Shown here: positions 6,408 to 8,660 of the stretch, piece after piece
How positions within the stretch are numbered: position 1 is the first letter of the stretch
Layout: the number at the start of each line of letters is the position of its first letter
Source of the DNA: Spirochaeta sp.
Lineage (GTDB): Bacteria; Spirochaetota; Spirochaetia; DSM-27196; Alkalispirochaetaceae
Direction of reading: 5' to 3'
Length of the DNA stretch: 8,660 bases
Assembly: GCA_027859055.1 (NCBI GenBank)
Contig: JAQIBO010000145.1
Span: 1-8,660 of the forward strand
Program-made: the position numbers and the translations under genes
Notes under the pieces: generated by a model
The model's database searches: none
Told to the model about the DNA's origin: nothing
What the model saw: only the letters and a program-made list of their open reading frames with translations

Positions 6408-7475
6408 GTGAAAGTTACGCCCCACAATTGGCCCATGAGCTGGGAAGAAGAATACGAGATCCGCTCCCTCTCCCCGAATGTCACATCCGACCGTGAACTG
6501 GTCACCTCGTTTCTTGCCCGGTACGATCTGGCGTACGAGCCGGATATCGACTACACGATCGGTATTTTTGTCCGGTCCCGACTGGTTGCTACCGGGTCAC
6601 TGGCGGGACGTGTGATCAAGAGTGTTGCGATCGACGCGGACGTTCGCGGCGAAAACATCACCGGCAAAGTCCTTTCGTACCTCAAACTGACCGCCTATCA
6701 CCGGGGTATCGACTCACTGTTTCTCTTCACTACTCCTTCAAACACCGACATCTTCACCTCCGTCGGGTTTTCCGTACTTGCCGAGACCGACGACGTCGTT
6801 CTTCTCGAGGATAACCGGAACACGTTTCGGTTTTATCTGGACCGGCTGACCGACAGTGCGCCTGCCGGAGGCGAGGTTGCCGCGCTGGTAATGAACTGCA
6901 ATCCGTTTACCCTGGGCCACCGGTACCTCGTCGAGCACGCCGCCGCCGAAAACGCCCGCGTCGTGCTCTTTGTTGTTGAAGAGGACCGATCGGTCTTTCC
7001 GTTTGCCGACCGCTTGCAGCTGGTCCGCGAGGGAACCGCGGACCTTGCCAACGTGACGGTGATCGCCGGCGGTGAGTACATCATCTCCAACGCGACGTTC
7101 CCCAGTTATTTCCTCAAAGAGTCGCAGAGTATCAACAGAATCCACGCCGAGCTGGACCTGACGCTGTTTGGTGAGTCGATCGCCCCGGCGATGGGTATTT
7201 CACGCCGGTACGTGGGGCACGAACCGTACTGCCCGGTCACCGCGATGTACAACGAGACGATGCAGCGCCTCCTTCCCGGTTTTGGTGTGGAGGTGGTGGA
7301 GATCGAACGGCGAGAGCACCGTACGGAGCCGATCAGCGCCTCGGAGGTGCGACGGTGTATCGCCGCGGGGAATATTGCGGCGACCAAAGAACTGGTACCG
7401 GCCTCGACGTACGACTATCTGATCTCATCGGCGAGCGCACCGATTCTTGCCCGGTTGCAGGAGGGAAACGCGTGA
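6408..7475 (+). CDS. citC: [Citrate (pro-3S)-lyase] ligase
   Basis: This cytoplasmic enzyme uses ATP and acetate to acetylate the thiol of the CitD prosthetic group, which switches citrate lyase on. At 355 residues it is close to known CitC proteins. The N-terminal third is the GNAT-like part (LVATGSLAG, VIKSVAIDADVRGENITG, FLFTTPSNTDIFTSVGF). The C-terminal part is the nucleotidyltransferase domain, with VMNCNPFTLGHRYLVEHA containing the (H/T)xGH-type motif around 168-171. GTADLANVTV, GEYIISNATFPSYF, AELDLTLFGESIAPAMGI and RYVGHEPYCPVTAMYNETM all follow CitC closely, as does the ISASEVRRCI ending. The start is uncertain: GTG 6408 gives the full frame, while ATG 6435 (346 residues) aligns better in length with Escherichia coli CitC. 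Neither has a visible Shine-Dalgarno sequence. The stop overlaps the citD start by four bases (GTGA). Confidence 0.95.
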   Translation: MKVTPHNWPMSWEEEYEIRSLSPNVTSDRELVTSFLARYDLAYEPDIDYTIGIFVRSRLVATGSLAGRVIKSVAIDADVRGENITGKVLSYLKLTAYHRGIDSLFLFTTPSNTDIFTSVGFSVLAETDDVVLLEDNRNTFRFYLDRLTDSAPAGGEVAALVMNCNPFTLGHRYLVEHAAAENARVVLFVVEEDRSVFPFADRLQLVREGTADLANVTVIAGGEYIISNATFPSYFLKESQSINRIHAELDLTLFGESIAPAMGISRRYVGHEPYCPVTAMYNETMQRLLPGFGVEVVEIERREHRTEPISASEVRRCIAAGNIAATKELVPASTYDYLISSASAPILARLQEGNA

Positions 7476-7762
7476 AAATTGTGAAAACCGGTATCGCCGG
7501 AACGATGGAATCGAGTGATGTCCTGATAACGGTGAGTCCCGGTCGTATCGACGGTGTGGAGATCGAAATTGACTCGGTGGTGATCAAACAGTTTGGCAAG
7601 CAGATCCGCGCCGTGACAAAGGAAACGCTTGAAAACCTTGGCGTTACCGACGCGTTCGTGTCGCTCCAGGACAAAGGTGCCCTTGACTGCACGATCCGGG
7701 CACGCCTTGAGGCAGCTGCGCACCGGGCAGCGGGCACCACCCAGTACCAGTGGAGACGGTGA
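7472..7762 (+). CDS. citD: Citrate lyase acyl carrier protein (gamma subunit)
   Basis: This 96-residue acyl carrier subunit bears the 2'-(5''-triphosphoribosyl)-3'-dephospho-CoA group on which the acetyl and citryl thioesters are carried during citrate cleavage. It matches the family over its whole length: KTGIAGTMESSDVLITVSP at the start, KQFGKQIRAV in the middle and DKGALDCTIRARLEAA near the end. Ser14 in GTMES aligns with the prosthetic-group serine of enterobacterial CitD. GTG 7472 is chosen over in-frame codons further upstream because it aligns exactly with the family N terminus, has AGGAGGG (7459-7465) six bases before it, and overlaps the citC stop in GTGA, so the two are translationally coupled. 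The gene is complete, with no missing residues seen. Confidence 0.96.
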   Translation: MKIVKTGIAGTMESSDVLITVSPGRIDGVEIEIDSVVIKQFGKQIRAVTKETLENLGVTDAFVSLQDKGALDCTIRARLEAAAHRAAGTTQYQWRR

Positions 7763-7766
7763 ACAG

Positions 7767-8660
7767 ATGAAACTACGGCGAACGATGCTATACGTCCCCG
7801 GTGACAACGCGGCGATGGTCAAAGACGCCCACATTTACCGGTCAGATTCGATTATGTTTGACCTCGAGGACGCGATCACCGTCACGGAAAAAGACAGCGC
7901 GCGATTCCTTGTCTACCATACCCTCCGGAATCTCAACTATGGCACCACCGAGACGGTGGTCCGCATCAACGGGCTGGACACGCCGTTTGGTCGGGACGAT
8001 ATCAAGGCGATCGTCAACGCGCAGCCTGACATTATCCGGATTCCCAAGGCGGAGCGGGGTCAGGATGTCCTTGACGTGGAAGAACTCGTGGCCGCAGAGG
8101 AGAAGGCCGCCGGGATACCCGACGGAACGATCGGCCTGATGGCGGCGATTGAAAGCCCTCTTGGGGTACTCAACGCGTACGAGATCGCAACGGCGGGACG
8201 GCGGCTGATCGGAATCGCCTTTGGTGCGGAAGACTACGTGACCAATATGAAAACGACGCGCAGCCCGGAGGGGACAGAGCTCCTGTTTGCCCGAAGCTGG
8301 ATCATCGCGGCGGCGCGCGCCGCCGGGATTTATGCGATGGACACCGTGTTTTCCGACCTCAACGACGACGAAGGTCTTGAGCGGGAAGTCCGGCTGGCAA
8401 AACAGCTTGGATTTGACGGAAAGTCGATCATTTCTCCGCGGCAGATCGCCACGGTACACCGAGTGTTCCAACCGACTGAGGATGAGGTCGCCGCGGCGAT
8501 ACGTGTTCTCCGGGGTGTTGCCGAATCGGGAAACAGCGGACACGGCGTCACAACCGTTGACGGGAAAATGGTTGACAAGCCGATGGTGGAACGGGCGCAG
8601 CGGGTGGTAGACCTTGCCGATGCTGCCGGTATGCCGCTACCGCGGGAGGTGCAACATGCC
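7767..8660 (+). CDS. citE: Citrate lyase beta subunit (citryl-CoA lyase), 3' end cut by the window
   Basis: The beta subunit cleaves the citryl thioester to oxaloacetate and acetyl-CitD. The frame is open from ATG 7767 through 298 codons to the window end, against about 300 residues in known CitE, so only a few residues should be missing. The HpcH/HpaI TIM-barrel family signals are MLYVPGDNAAMV, MFDLEDA (32-36), VVRING with Arg66, AAIESPLG with Glu129, and GAEDY with Asp156. By homology Glu129 and Asp156 bind Mg2+ and Arg66 contacts the substrate. RSPEGTELLFARS, KQLGFDGKSIISPRQI and GKMVDKPMVERAQ are also typical. The gene starts four bases after the citD stop, with GGAG at 7752-7755 as a modest ribosome site. 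No stop codon occurs in this frame, so a search restricted to closed reading frames would miss the gene. Several CitE-like paralogues exist in bacteria, but position after citCD makes true citE near certain. Confidence 0.95.
   Translation, partial: MKLRRTMLYVPGDNAAMVKDAHIYRSDSIMFDLEDAITVTEKDSARFLVYHTLRNLNYGTTETVVRINGLDTPFGRDDIKAIVNAQPDIIRIPKAERGQDVLDVEELVAAEEKAAGIPDGTIGLMAAIESPLGVLNAYEIATAGRRLIGIAFGAEDYVTNMKTTRSPEGTELLFARSWIIAAARAAGIYAMDTVFSDLNDDEGLEREVRLAKQLGFDGKSIISPRQIATVHRVFQPTEDEVAAAIRVLRGVAESGNSGHGVTTVDGKMVDKPMVERAQRVVDLADAAGMPLPREVQHA
8644..8660 (+). CDS. citF: Probable start of citrate lyase alpha subunit gene (ribosome site plus first codon)
   Basis: GGGAGG (8644-8649) is followed, after six bases, by ATG at 8656-8658 in a different frame from citE. 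Citrate lyase operons usually continue citC-D-E-F, with a short citE/citF overlap, so this is most likely the citF start. CitF exchanges the acetyl on CitD for citrate. Only five coding bases are visible (M and part of the second codon), so the call rests on gene order and the well-placed ribosome site. Confidence 0.6.

Noticed and set aside
7842..8543. 233-codon open frame on the minus strand
   Set aside because: It mirrors citE, which reads perfectly as CitE on the + strand.
1..8660. CRISPR array, tandem repeats, insertion sequence, tRNA or phage remnants
   Set aside because: No repeated direct units, transposase or integrase motifs, terminal inverted repeats or tRNA-like cloverleaf were seen; almost all of the sequence is accounted for by the listed genes. 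The only internal repetition is the protein-level propeller repeats.

Overview
The window is about 8.7 kb of GC-rich (roughly 60 % by eye) bacterial DNA. All genes are on the + strand and tightly packed. Nothing looks mobile, phage-derived or CRISPR-like. The substrate-binding protein carries an N-terminal signal peptide running into an Ala/Gly/Glu-rich stretch. Together with a periplasmic propeller-type sensor kinase and a fermentative citrate lyase cluster, this suggests a Gram-negative, probably anaerobic or facultative bacterium. A free-living spirochaete is my best guess, but it rests on protein style only.

Layout. (1) 1-2510: the 3' part of a ribose/galactose-type (CUT2) ABC transporter operon: the C-terminal end of the ATPase, the permease, and the periplasmic substrate-binding protein. 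It ends in two successive hairpins; the second is a strong intrinsic terminator (2543-2576). (2) 2582-6344: a two-component system. It comprises a 1032-residue membrane sensor kinase (two-propeller periplasmic sensor, Y_Y_Y domain, one membrane span, HisKA_3 and HATPase_c) and a NarL/LuxR-type response regulator. A good sigma70-type promoter lies so close to the kinase ATG that the mRNA is probably leaderless, and a 13-bp inverted repeat sits between its -35 and -10. The regulator appears to start at an ATT codon overlapping the kinase stop. (3) 6408-8660: the start of a citrate lyase operon: citC (ligase), citD (acyl carrier subunit), citE (beta subunit, which runs off the window end) and, very probably, the first bases of citF.

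How it may fit together. The ABC transporter imports an unidentified sugar-like solute. The kinase-regulator pair occupies the place next to citC where enterobacteria have the CitA/CitB citrate-sensing pair, but it is of an unrelated architecture. It could control the citrate lyase genes, the upstream transporter, or both. That link is inference from gene order. No clear terminator separates the regulator from citC, and citC lacks a visible Shine-Dalgarno sequence.

I found no wholly new type of system. The points most worth a second look are the ATT start, the leaderless and possibly self-regulated kinase promoter with GTGTC half-sites at 8-bp spacing, and the pairing of a double-propeller sensor with citrate lyase.
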